A DNA stretch of 64,000 nucleotides from Primula veris (Eukaryota; Streptophyta; Magnoliopsida; Ericales; Primulaceae). The notes under the pieces are model-generated. The model was not told the DNA's origin, ran no database searches, and saw only the letters and a list, made by a program, of their open reading frames with translations. Positions 21,420 to 33,146 of the stretch are shown here, piece after piece. A program made the position numbers and the translations under genes. The stretch covers positions 9,238,001-9,302,000 of the forward strand of contig OY821751.1 of the NCBI GenBank assembly GCA_963682055.1, given 5' to 3'. How positions within the stretch are numbered: the stretch's first letter is position 1; each line of letters starts with the position of its first letter.

Positions 21420-22308
21420 GGCGTCAAATACGACTGGGCAACAAGATGCACCTCCTGTTACACTTACAGTTCCGCCCCCACCTCATCCTCCCGTTAGAAC
21501 GGTGAGTACAGATTAAAAATTGATTTTCCGGAGTTCAATGGTGAATTTGACCGCGATGAATTTATTGAGTGGATCAATCTGGTGGAACATATTTTTAATT
21601 TTAAAGATGTCCCAGAAAATCGTTTAGTCCCTATGGTGGCTACCAAACTTTGTGGCTATGCTAACATATGGTGGCTCGAAAGTGTGCAACAAAGATTATC
21701 AAGAGGGCCTAGCCGAATCACTACTTGGCGAGATATGAAAGATGTAATGACCATTAAGTTTGTGCCTTCAAATTTTAACTGCAACATGCTCTATAAGCTT
21801 CAAAAGTTTCGACAAGATTCTAAAACGGTGGACAAATATACTTGGGAGTTTCATAAGCTGTCCTTAAGGAGCCGTATCGAGGAGTCAGACCAACAACAGA
21901 TTGCTCGTTATATCAATGCTCTTCGTGAAGACATCCGGTCGAATATCTCGAACCAAGAATTCACTACCATTGACCAAGGTCATTCATATGTTAGAGGGTC
22001 TGAACAAAAAATGATATACTTTTGGAATCATGTAGAGAAGAAGCCTCTAAATCCCAATCCTAAGAAACTTAATGTCATATTCTTGTTTTGTTTGTGGCGG
22101 GGTTGGACATTATGTTGAACATTGTCCGTTTAGAGGGCCTGCTAGGGAGCAAAGACTTCTGATCGAGCAAAAGATAAAAGATGAAAACGTTGGCAACACT
22201 GCTAACAATGAAAATATGCAGATTGTGACGACTCTGATGACTCTTCTGGCGAATAACAAAGTTGAGGTCGAACTTTTTAAAACCCGGTGGCAATAATGCA
22301 GAATACAT
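21420..22308 (+). pseudogene. Gypsy-type gag fragment with zinc knuckle, no pol, copy A
   Basis: Translation shows the retrotrans_gag pattern: IDFPEFNGEFDRDEFIEW (21508 on), TKLCGYANIWWLES, TWRDMKDVMTIKFVPSNF, YKLQKFRQDSKTVDKYTWEF and ARYINALREDIRSNI. A 1-nt frame change near 22075 separates this from the CCHC knuckle CFVCGGVGHYVEHC (22084 on), which runs to a stop at about 22296. An in-frame stop also lies just before IDFPEF. The downstream sequence carries no protease, reverse transcriptase or integrase motif. It is either a truncated retrotransposon or a gag-derived pseudogene. Copy B has the same frame change and a further 104-bp loss. Confidence 0.8.
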
Positions 22309-24544
22309 AGAACTGCGATTTAAGGATTTGAATATTTATTTAATTAGTGACATTTTGGTCTTTTTAAAGAATCTTTTCCTATTTTCAAAGTTTCTAGATG
22401 TTAGTCCATGTGTCTTTACATTTTCCTAGGACTAATGTAATTCATTTTAGGATAGAGTGGTTTTGGTTAAATATACTGTAAAATATTGTGGTTCTCTTTT
22501 TAGAAATTGAGTGTGGAACTCTTTCCATTGTTTGGGTATGGAACTCAAGGATGCCCTAGCGGAAAGGTTACTTTTTATTGTTTTTATCATATTTTCGGTT
22601 TTTATTCTCGGTTTTGTATGGTTTGTTGTTCGGACGGTGGTTGTCCAACATCAATAGTTGTATCGGAAAAAATCAAATAAGCAATTCACTTTGAAGCTAT
22701 TTGATAGATTAAAAAAAAAATGAAGTTATTTGGTAGTATTAATGTTATTATATTTGTTTCTCACTATTTATAAGTAAAGTTGATAAATGCAACCACACGG
22801 TTAAAAGAACCAAGCCAAGGATACATGAACATTACAACACCCAGTTAAATAACAATAATTGAATTTTTCAAAATATGAATCTGGAATATATAGCTTTTAA
22901 TGTGTTTCCCTTTTGTCATTTGGATTCCTGTATAAGTAAGACCTCATGTTAAGGGAATTAAGGAAAGTTGTATTTATTAATAATGTCACATTCCCATTTC
23001 GTTATATCTTTATATTAAAAAGTTTCTTTTGTGGGGTTATTGATAACCCTATAAATTCACACAAACCAAACCATAGTCAAGTAGTATAACCTTGAGAACA
23101 ACGTTCTATATCTTTGTGCTCTTATTATTTCTCTCTCAATCCATCTCTCCCTCTCTATCTGTACTGATATATCTACAAACAAACACAAATATAAACACAA
23201 ATTTGATTTTCATCAAACTATATTGTTTCAATGTATGACCATGAAGCTCAAATTCGATTTATTTGAGAAACCTAAAACTAATCCCCATATTGGATTTCTA
23301 TAAACATTTTCCCGTTTTGGGGAACGATCTAATTTGGAAGGTAGTGATAAAATATGTCTATCGCTGAGCATGCTATTGGAAATGAAGAAATTTTAAAAGG
23401 TTGGGTGATCAAATAAGGTTATGGTGAGAGTCGAATAATAATCATTTTGTTTATGACATCCCTATAAAAGAAGTCCTTGCAAATCAAGAGGTTCTAGTGG
23501 CCTACCAAGCAGGTTACGCTATTATATATCTTATAAATTTATGTTACTTTAGATCAAACAATATGGCGTACAAAATTAAGTATAAAAAAGTAATCTAGTC
23601 ACTGAAGTGTATACACATCATTGCGGTTGCATTTGATAAAAATACATCTATTATTGAATTGTTTTTATTTTTGAAACGCAAGAGTATATAACAAATATTC
23701 AAATAGTTTAAATCCAACTGCGGTTCTTACCCATTATTCTCATTTATATATGGAAAAGAAAGAGTTAGTACTTATATGAGTTTTATACCCTAAATTTTGT
23801 CATTTTTTTCACTTTTGTGCCTCGAGTTCTCATTTTTTAAATTTAGTACCGCATATTTCACTTTTTTCTGTTTTTTTTATCCATTTCATCTAATTATGGA
23901 TGGAAATGGTCATGTGCCGTGCACATGTCTATATTTTAATGTTTCTTTTTACTTAAATGCATGCCCTCATTTAGTTAAGCTATTTACGTTAAAAAATGGT
24001 TACTAAAATTATGTTGTCATGTAAATAAATAAACAGTATTTAGAAGAGAATTACAATCATTAAATTTATAAGATAAATAATCAAATTAATAAGTGTAAGT
24101 AAATCATACTTCCTTTTCATACTGAATAAATAAATAAACATGTATATATATATATATATAAACAATATATATCAATAATTAAAAAAATTAAATAGTGTTT
24201 TCTCTTATATTATGGTAACAACATAAGTACTTTAAAATACAAGGTAAAATAAATAAATATGAGAAAAACTTATTAAATAATCATAATTTTCTAAGTGATT
24301 CCCGTAAATGTATTAAAAAATTTTAAAAACATATCAATATTCTCTCGACACTATATATAATAAATAATCATTATTTTTGTGTTATATTACTATAACAATA
24401 TAATTACTTTAAAATACAATGGATAAAAATACTGAGAAAAGCTAAATAGAAAAAATAATCATAAGTTTAAGTAAATCCCCTCATTTAGTTAAGCTATTTA
24501 CTTTAAAAAAATGTTTTCTAAAATTATGTCTGTTGACATGCAAA
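22261..24544. other. 2.28-kb stretch present only in copy A
   Basis: Copy B joins directly across this stretch with a CAAA microhomology (22257-22260 and 24541-24544 in A; 43896-43899 in B). It is mostly AT-rich non-coding sequence with no gene recognised. The part 23780-24070 is related to 47690-47912 plus 55496-55560 (segment C). A phrase from it (TTAGTTAAGCTATTTAC) recurs at 24487, so it contains an internal short duplication. A small (AT)n tract lies near 24140. Confidence 0.8.
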
Positions 24545-25831
24545 TTTTACGTTCTCTAAAAATGTGACACGTGTCATTCAAGTCAAACAAGTTAGAGAGA
24601 GAAACTCTTCCATAGCCGATAGGAATGAGCTCCGCTCCTCCACAGCCACCAGAGAATCAGCTCCGCTCTATCACAGCCGCCAAGGAATTATCTGCTCTCT
24701 TCCACATTCGCCGGGGAATCAACTCCTAGGGAGAAGCTCTGCACACTCCGGCCTCAACGAATGCCTTCAAAGTTTTTAACATATCTGCAATAAACTTGAC
24801 ATTCGATCTTCAAGAACGTCTAAAAGCAGCAAGCAAGGCATTTCTACGGATCAAAATCTTCAAGTTATCACCAAATCTGAAGAATTTCTACTCAAGTGAA
24901 AATTTGTGTGAAACAAATTTTGGCACAGCCGGTGTGACCTCAATTCGAGGAAACATGTAGCAATGCTGGAACTGAAGAAGAGCTAATCGTAAAGCAATTA
25001 ATCCGTAAAACAATTACTAGATTAAAAAACAAAGTCCAAAGAGCAAGCAAAATGTTTAGAAGTCGTATCTAATTAAAGCCATTTCAAATTTTGGATTTGA
25101 TAAAAAAGAAAGTTACTTTTATAGGAGAAGTACTTCAAAGCTTGTGCTTACAAATCTAGCATTTCCAGATTATCATTGACTAAATAAAATATGCGTTTCA
25201 CTTCTGAATCTATTGGTAGAATTTTTGTCTCCTTTGATGGATGGAAGGTATCATGGCAAATGATTCTACCAAAAAGCTTCCGAAGTGAAACATATATTTT
25301 GTTAGTCGAGATAATCTGGTAATGCTAGATTTGTTCGCAAAAACTTTTAAGTACTTGTCATTCAAGGTAATTAGCATATCTTATTTGAGTCCATAATTCA
25401 AAATGACTTCAGATACAACACCTATACATGTTGCCTTCTCTTCGGATTTTTCTTTTAATCTAATAAGATGGTCTAACTCTTTACATGCTGTTAGTACTCG
25501 CATTTGGTAATCCACCAATAGACAGAACTCATGCTTGAGACCATATCCGACCTTTTAGAATGTTAATTTAGTTCCTATAGTAATAGCATTAAAGAACCAA
25601 GTTGTTCTAGAAAAAGAATCGTTATGTTGCGCAGCTAGTATATCGTAATCATAACATTAAAAGCAATTTTTGGTTTCATGATAGACACGATATCCTCAAA
25701 AGTTTCTTTATTTTTGAATGGCTTTTACATGCAAACAATCGGTGACAAGAATTGTTTCCCTAGTTCTGCATAACCCTAAACTACCACCTTAAATTTCTTT
25801 CTAAATTTTACATAGTAAAATGCTTTTAACT
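24545..25831. other. Unassigned duplicated sequence containing a foldback
   Basis: Shared by A and B, and in part by segment C (from 25015). No gene is recognised. The ORF at 24564-24779 is conserved between copies only as far as the DNA is. The sequence ACACGTGTC near 24568 contains a CACGTG G-box core. The foldback at 25151-25333 is the notable structure. Confidence 0.55.
25151..25333. repeat. Foldback (inverted repeat), copy A
   Basis: Left arm CAAATCTAGCATTTCCAGAT and right arm ATCTGGTAATGCTAGATTTG bound a 183-base stretch. Complementarity continues inward through GACTAAATAAAATATGCGTTTCACTTC against GAAGTGAAACATATATTTTGTTAGTC, up to TTGGTAGAAT against ATTCTACCAA, giving arms of about 75 bases with few mismatches. 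The loop holds GGATGGAAGGTATCATGG. It resembles a young MITE or a microRNA-like precursor. I see no clear target duplication. Confidence 0.85.
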
Positions 25832-26062
25832 TGTAACAACTCCGAAATTTTGGTATTTATTATTGATTTGTATTATTTTTCTAAAGTGAAATTAATGTAT
25901 TGTGTATTTGTATATATGTGAAATAAATAATGTAGTAATGCATATGTAAAAATAATGTTGGGTTATATTTGTAATTAGTAATAATTATGTGGGCTAATAT
26001 GGTTATTTAAATAAAAACTAAAACCTAATTCATATATATATAAACTCGTACGTTTATACATA
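25832..26062 (+). repeat. Truncated chromoviral LTR start, copy A
   Basis: TGTAACAACTCCGAAATTTT begins at 25832, preceded by TAACT, and matches the first 233 bases of the complete solo LTR at 45180-47324. It stops at the duplication junction, where CACTA 5' sequence takes over. Confidence 0.9.
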
Positions 26063-29032
26063 TTGTTACTAGCCTTTGGAACAGATAAAAGCCGTTCCTG
26101 ATGACAATATTGTTCCTAATGTTTATTTAATTATTTTTCAAGAGAAAATAAGTTAATTGATACAGATTTCGTGTGTTCCAAAAACAACTCCAAATTTATA
26201 TTTTATCTAATTAATTAACAAATTCGTCCAATCATTTATTAAACCACGAATGTCAAAGTTTTATCATCTCTCTCCTCAAAATTCGCCCACTAACCTGCCC
26301 ACAACCTCTTTTACCATCTTCCTTCTTTGATTTAATTTATTCTCAAGTAAACCTCTCCGGCTACACAACCAGGTAACCTAACCTAACCTTTATTTTTGAT
26401 CTCGTTTTTATTTCTCTAATTAGTTGTCTCCCAAACCAATTTATTTTGAAAATCGCTTTATAAAATCATTAGTAGTCATATATTATACATGCATATGAAT
26501 ATATATACAGGTATAATAGTGTATACATGTACATTCATACATATATACATACATGCAGTGTAGTTATAGTTTGGATACGAAATTCAGATTACTAGTATTA
26601 ATCATTCTTAATTGGCAGAGCCTTCGATTGTGTGGGCATTAATTGGGGTTCACGTTAATTTTTTTACACTCACATTTTAATGGGTATATTGTATTACATT
26701 GGTTAATATGAATAAATAGATGGCAGGCCTGTTTAATTTTTTTTAAATGTATGTGTATGTACTAATGTATGTAATTAAGTAATTTTTCCTCTGAAATTTG
26801 GTTCTGGATTGAATTTTTATGGGATTCAGTTTTTTTTATGCGAATAATAGATATACTTGCTAATGAAGCATGCGCGTGTATGTGTTAATTTGTTCTTATT
26901 TAGTTGAAATTTTTGTGTAATTCTATTGAAGCGAGCAGTATATTTTTGGTTAGATGCAGTTTTCAAGATTGGTTTATTTGATTTTTTGCTTTTAAGCTCT
27001 ACTTCATTGAGAAAGCTAAATGTTTATGACCCGAAAAAGATTGAAATTTAAACTTGAAATTTAAGCTTATAAAGTTTCATCAAAACAAGATTATTGTTTG
27101 CGGTACTGAAAGTTTAGCTTTTTTGGTTTCTTTTAACTGAGCTTCTAATTAGACAGCTTATTACCTTGAAAATTGTTGCTAACTATGTTTGCTGGCCTGC
27201 TTTAATTTTTTTCATGTTTGTTTTAGAATATGCCATTTTCGTACACGGTTGCTATATACGAGCAATTTCTGGAGAAGCGTCAGGAGAAGAATCCAAGGGG
27301 AATCTGACTACTTAGCCTTATGGTGAGCTCTTTTTTCCATTTAGATGTCTTTTTACGAAGAAAAGGCAATAACTTCACAAAAATAAAGTTAATGTTGTAT
27401 ATACTATCTTGGTCACATGTTCTCACTTTAATGTGAAATAGATAGATTGAAGAAAAGGTTCTGCATCTTTATATCTTTTTTTTAAAAATAATATTTTAGT
27501 ACTTAAGAATTGAAATTTGCTACTTTTGTTCGTTTGCTAATTTTTGAAACTAGTGATGATATGATTTCTTGTTTTTGTAATGTTTTGTTAATTTGGATAT
27601 TGGAGCAATACATGATTTTGATGTGCTGGATTTTGATTATGTTGTTGAATTAACTATATAGGCGCGAATGTGTAGAAGTGATAGTTACTATACGATTTTT
27701 ATTAAATCTGGGCATGTTATATCTATTTGTATATAGATAGCAATTGTAAGGTTCTTCTTTTTCTACGCTTACACTATATTCAATATCTTTATATTTTACT
27801 TCCTTATAATTAATTAAAGTGTACAGATTAAAGGAATTAACTAAACCAAAAAAAACCAACAAACAAACCAGTATGACTCATCGTTTAGAAAACTTAAAAG
27901 GTGTCAAAAAGTAATATAAAAAATTTAATTGTCAATGATACTAGGTTACTATGATTAATATAAATTTGTATTATGTTAGTTAAACACTCATGTGGGAATA
28001 GAAATATTTAGCAAAATTTTATTTGAAGTGTCCAATATACCATAATCTGAATGTTATACCTTTGTTTATTTGCACCTTATTAGCTCACTTTTTACTTATT
28101 GTTTAACAGCTGGTGGTAAATGGTTAACCGGTGTGAGTTTATATGTTTTTTCGTACGATTAGTATAGAAGTTTTAAGTGGATAAATTCAGCTTTTTAATC
28201 AGTATAAAAAAATCAGCTTATTTGCAGCAGAGCGAAACAAGCCTTAAGTGGAGCAAAATCATAATGAAGAGAATATGTTAAACTTCACAATTTTGCCTAC
28301 CTTTTCATTTAGTTTAAAAAATCCAAACGAGAGTTTTATGGAGAAAAATCACAATGAAGAGAGAGAACCCCTGGTGTGTAAGAGAAAGAACCCATTATTT
28401 GTTTGTTTGTTTTTGGTTTAGTTAATTCCTTTAATATGAACCCATTATTTTTAAGGGCTATGATTAGTCTGTTTAAAATCATGTCACACTTTATGTTCGA
28501 ATACCGGTCACATATATGTATACACTCAGTAAGTTGTGTTTGTTTTCATATGTATTGATACTAAGACACTGGTATGTGCTAACTGCGCTTATGTATATAT
28601 TTGAACTGAAACATGTATGTATCGTAATCTCTTTGTTTGACGTATAACCACTATAAACAAATTTGTTGTGTATGTTTGGTTGCTTTGTTAGTGCAAAAAT
28701 TATTCTGTATTAAAGTGTAGAGGTTTTCTTTAGAATAATCATAATAAGTTACATGAGTATTGATGTGATTACAATCTTATAAGATATAATAAATTGGTCT
28801 GGTTTAATTAGCACTTTGTATAATAATATGTATCTAAGTTAAGCTAGAATCCAGAAACCCATATGCTTTGTAAATTTAATTTTGGCATTTTTAATTTATG
28901 TTTCATTGAATTCGCAGCCCTAATGAAACATGTAATACCTTTTTTATTTTCAGTTAGTTTTCGGCTTTTATTTGGTTGTTAATATACTTACTTGGTTGTT
29001 AAATATTAGGCTAGGAGTACAGCCAAATAAAA
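26063..29032 (+). other. CACTA 5' region: subterminal motifs, leader and introns
   Basis: No long ORF. The first ~50 bases carry subterminal GGAAC/GTTCC motifs. A possible leader exon ends at a GTAACC donor after ACAACCAG near 26371. A candidate small exon lies between a TTTGTTTTAG acceptor (27228) and a GTGAGCTC donor (27322). It opens with ATG for about 24 codons (MPFSYTVAIYEQFLEKRQ) and then a stop; I do not recognise it. The coding part starts after a GTACAG acceptor near 29022. Exon calls here are guesses from splice-like motifs. Confidence 0.5.
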
Positions 29033-32000
29033 ATGGCTTTGGATAAATCGTGGATGAGTAAAAGAGGGAGTGCAGATTATCTTATAGGTGTCGAACAATT
29101 TGTTAATCTTGTTAAGAAGAATAAAACTGGTCGATCACAATTTCCATGCCCGTGTGGTCGATGTGAAAACTCAAAGGGGCAAATAGACATTGATGAAATT
29201 AACCTTCATTTGTTGCGAAATGGCATGCAAGAAAGTTATGTAGTATGGAAATATCATGGAGAAAAAGAAGAAGAATTTGGGACAAATCTGCCAACAAGAA
29301 ATGAGAAAATTGATGAACCACGAAGTGATAAACTAAACTTTCTAAGATTAGGCGAGCTCATTAAAAATGTTTTTAATGCTGATACGAGTGAGGTAGAACA
29401 TGCTGATGTTGATGTGGAAGTAACAAATAAAGATGATGTGGGAGATGATATTGTTTTTGAGCCCGAAATACAAGAGGGTAAAAATTACAAGAAATTTAGG
29501 GATATGGCATCTGAACCTTTGTACCCAAGTTGTCCCAAGGGCAAGACCACACTGTCCACCATTATTGAATTACAAAATTTAAAAACACGTTATGGGTGGA
29601 CAGGGACTAGTGTGACAGCACTACTAGAATGGCTAAAGACCCTGTTTAACAAGAATTGCAAACTTCTCCAAAATTATCCTAATATGAAGAACCAAATTAA
29701 GGAATTGGGAATGGAATGTCAAACTATCCATGCGTGTAGAAATGGTTGCATATTATATCGAAATCAATACGAACATCTCCATAGGTGTCCGAAATGTAGA
29801 GTGAGTCGATATACGCTTGCATTTGATCCCGATGATAGTGAGAAAATTAAGAAAGCAAATAAAACACCTGCTAAGTTTGTGAAATATTTTCCTTTGATTC
29901 CAAGGTTAAAAAGATTCTATAGCATTCCATGGATTGCAAAGGCAATGACTTGGCACCAAAAGGCGAACAACGACGGAAATACTATGAGACATCCTTGTGA
30001 TTAAGCCCGGTGGGATTCAGTCAAATTGAATTGGCACGAGTTTGATGCAGATGCTAGGAACTTACGTTTTGCAATATCAACCGATGGTTTCAATCCACAT
30101 GGAACTCAAAATAGTACTTATAGTTGTTGGCCGGTGATTTTAGTAGCATTGAACCTTCCACCAACATTATGTATGAAAAAAGAGTTTTATTTACTAACGT
30201 TGTTAATCTCTTGGCCAAAAGCACCAGGAAAAAATATTGACGTCTTCTTGGAACCTTTAGTTGATGATTTGAAAGAGGTATGGGTTAATGGTGTGCCGAC
30301 ATGGGATTCGTTTAACAAGAGCACATTTAATTTGAAAGCTATGTTGTTTTGGGGTGTTCATGACTTTCCGGCATACGAAAATCTATCTGGTTGTACAATA
30401 CATGGTTATAATGCTTGTCCGATTTGCGCTGATAGTATCGACTCAACTCGAATTGTAGACTCTCCTATAATTTATTATCATGGGTATCGACGGTTTTTGA
30501 ATTTGAATCATAAGTTTAGGAATGACAACAGATTTAATAAAGTTGCGGAACTAAGACCACCTCCACGAGGTTATCCGGAGAAGAAGTTGAACAAAAAAGT
30601 ATTGAAAATTCTTGCCACTAATGAAAGGAAACAATCAGAAAAAATTATTTACGGAAAGCGTAAAAGACAGATTCGAAAGCTTAAATGCAAGGGCAGTGAA
30701 CATGTAAATTATGAGGATGAGTCCACTCTTGGACTACCATGGTCAAGGGGGTCTATCTTGTTTGATTTGCCTTATTGGAAGTTTCTTGAAGTGAGGCATA
30801 ATATTGATGTTATGCATACTGAAAAAAATGTCACAGAGCACTTATTGAATATGTTGGTGGGTGTGAAGAAAAAGTCGAAAGATGGGATACAGGGTCGAAA
30901 AAGAAATGAAAAAATTAGGAAAACAGAAGAGGTTGTGGCTAATTGAAGATGAGGAAACTGGAAAAATATCATTGCCAAAAGCTCCGTACACCTTAACTAA
31001 GGAGGAAAAGCAAATATTTTGTCAAACATTAAAAGATTTGAAGCTTCCCACAAACTTTTCGTCTAACTTGAGTAATTGTGTCACAATCCAGTCTCCTGAG
31101 TTAAAAGCGCTCAAGTCACATGACTATCATGTGATTATGGAACATTTGCTTCCAGTGATACTCAGACATGCTTTTCATAAGGACAAGGAAATAAGAATTG
31201 CAATTCAGCGAATAAGCTTATTTTTTAAGATGTTATGTTCCAAGGTGATTAATAAAGAAGAGCTTAAGCTAGCAAAGAAGGCATTAGTTGAAGCAATGTG
31301 CATTCTTGAAAAGGAATTTCCTCCTTCTTTCTTTGTGATTAGTGTGCATTGTATGATTCATCTTGCGGATGAAGCCTTGTCATGTGGTCCAGTTAGATTT
31401 CGATGGATGTATCCATTTGAAAGGTACATCTTGAACTTTCCTCCCGACCACCCCAAATTTTAATTTTTAATGCATATTCTTAATGATAAAAATATATGTA
31501 TTTATTATATAATACCAGATTGATGAAGTTGTACAAAGAATATACTCTTAATAAGAGATACATTGAAGGGTCAGTAGCTGAGGCATATCTTGTAGATGAA
31601 GTTGTTATGTATTGTATGGAGTATATGCCGTATTCAAACATAGGTGGTCACAAAGGAAGCCGAGAAGACTGGCTAGATGAGAGTGTTGACTTCACAGATG
31701 TAAAGTATTTTGAAATAGGGAAAACCGTTATATTGAACCATGTTCAGTTTGAGCAAGTGCATAGATGCGTTCTCAATCGTCTTGCAGATGCTTATAAGTT
31801 GAGCGAATGGGAAAGGTATGAATGACATTGTTACAACTTATATATTTATAAAATTTCCATTTAATGTTGAAATGTTTGTGACCTAAGCGTAATCATCCAT
31901 GAAGAAAGTATAATTGCTATTATAAAAGCTTTCAGACTCGGAATCAAGGAAACCCAATAATTAAGGAACTCATTCCTTGGTTGCGTGCTGAGGTAATTAT

Positions 32001-32664
32001 GTAAACATGCACTTTTATGCATAAATAAGGTCATAAACTTGTGTATAAACTATAAATTTATGGATTGCAGTTGTTGAATGCAAAAGAAACTGAAACAACA
32101 CTGTGGAGATTAGCCAACGGTCCACTACATAGAGCAACAAGTTTCAAAAAGTATCGTGTAAATGATTTCATATTTTCACCAACTTCTTCATAAGAATGTT
32201 TGGTAACACAAGATAGCGGAGTGTCGATGGAAGCATTCTCTGATTTTGTTTCAGAACGAAAAGACAAAAACCCAAAAGAAGGAAAAATGACTTTTTATGG
32301 AATTATAAGGGATATATTAGAGTTGGACTATATTGATTTCAAGGAGACAGTGTTTTATTGTGATTGGGTTAAAGTGGAAGACTCAAAAAATGGGTGTAAG
32401 GTGGATTCATTATGGAATCAGGTGATGGTCAACCTAAAGAAGCTTAAGAATAAGGAACGAGTTGACGAGGACCCCTTTATTCTAGGTGAAGAAGCAACGG
32501 CGGTGTTTTATTCGAAAGATCAAAAAGATGATGGGTGGTTTGTGGTTTTGAATACGCCAAAAAGATTAATTAAAGAAGTAGATACAAAAGACATCCCAAC
32601 AAACTACCAATCATGTTTAAAGGACAACCGAAACTTTAAGAACTTACTGATTTTTGATGATTGA
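29033..32664 (+). pseudogene. CACTA TNP2-type transposase, degenerate, copy B
   Basis: Exons are 29033-31423, 31519-31815, 31929-31992 and 32071-32664. In order: a Transpos_assoc domain with cysteine motif CPCGRCENSKG and the segment LRNGMQESYVVWKYHGE; the Transposase_21 (TNP2) region (PLYPSCPKGKTTLSTI through CPICAD and NIDVMHTEKNV); a DUF4218-like part (YTLTKEEKQIFCQTLKDLKLP, RWMYPFER, GSVAEAYLVDE); and DUF4216 (FYGIIRDILELDY). Breaks: TAA at 30002-30004; a 1-nt frameshift in the A-run near 30899-30903; TAA at 32191-32193, shared with copy A. In the family this protein cuts and rejoins the element ends, with acidic catalytic residues in the TNP2 region. The start codon context AAAAATGGC is good. 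The lesions rule out a full product. Confidence 0.92.
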
Positions 32665-33146
32665 TTCTTTTCAATTTTTGACTAGAAGTTCTTATGTTAT
32701 CTTCTTATTTTTTTCAGTACATATTAAATAAGGTCAAGTTATATATTAGAATTTTTTTAATCTAAGATTCGTGTATTTAGATTTTGCTTCTACCTCATTT
32801 GTCAATAAACTATTGAAGACAACATATGATGCCGAGTTCTTCGTATCTTCTAAAGTTACTTTAAATACATTGTTTAAATTGCTCAATACTTCTATTTGAA
32901 TTACTTCCACACATAGTAGCATATTCTGATAGCTTTTTACAATTCTTGTTGGATATTATCACATACTTTATTTCAGCTAAATTTTTTAATTTATTATTAT
33001 TAGAAAGATTGTTTACTCTACGACCATATGTATCTCATTGTTTATAAATTGTGTTACTTGCATATTTTGAAGATGTGTTATTGTTTATTTTTATAGACTA
33101 ATATACTTTCCTTGTATAAACAAACAGGTTATAAAATTTTCACACG

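Larger units (their letters stand above)
1..26062. repeat. Tandem segmental duplication, copy A (left end outside window)
   Basis: Bases 1-26062 align collinearly with 32036-45412 (copy B). Base 1 corresponds to 32036. Beyond a few small indels, A differs by the 10.3-kb chromovirus insertion at 4916-15210 and by two stretches missing from B (21578-21681 and 22261-24544). By eye, substitutions are sparse, on the order of one per hundred bases or fewer. Similarity stops at 26062: A switches to CACTA 5' sequence while B continues at 45413 inside a chromoviral LTR. From the length of B, copy A should begin about 6 kb before the window. Confidence 0.93.

Noticed and set aside
22261..24544. A-specific 2.28-kb stretch as a transposon insertion with a CAAA target duplication
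   Set aside because: No terminal repeats are visible at its ends, and segment C retains related sequence, so deletion from B is the better reading.
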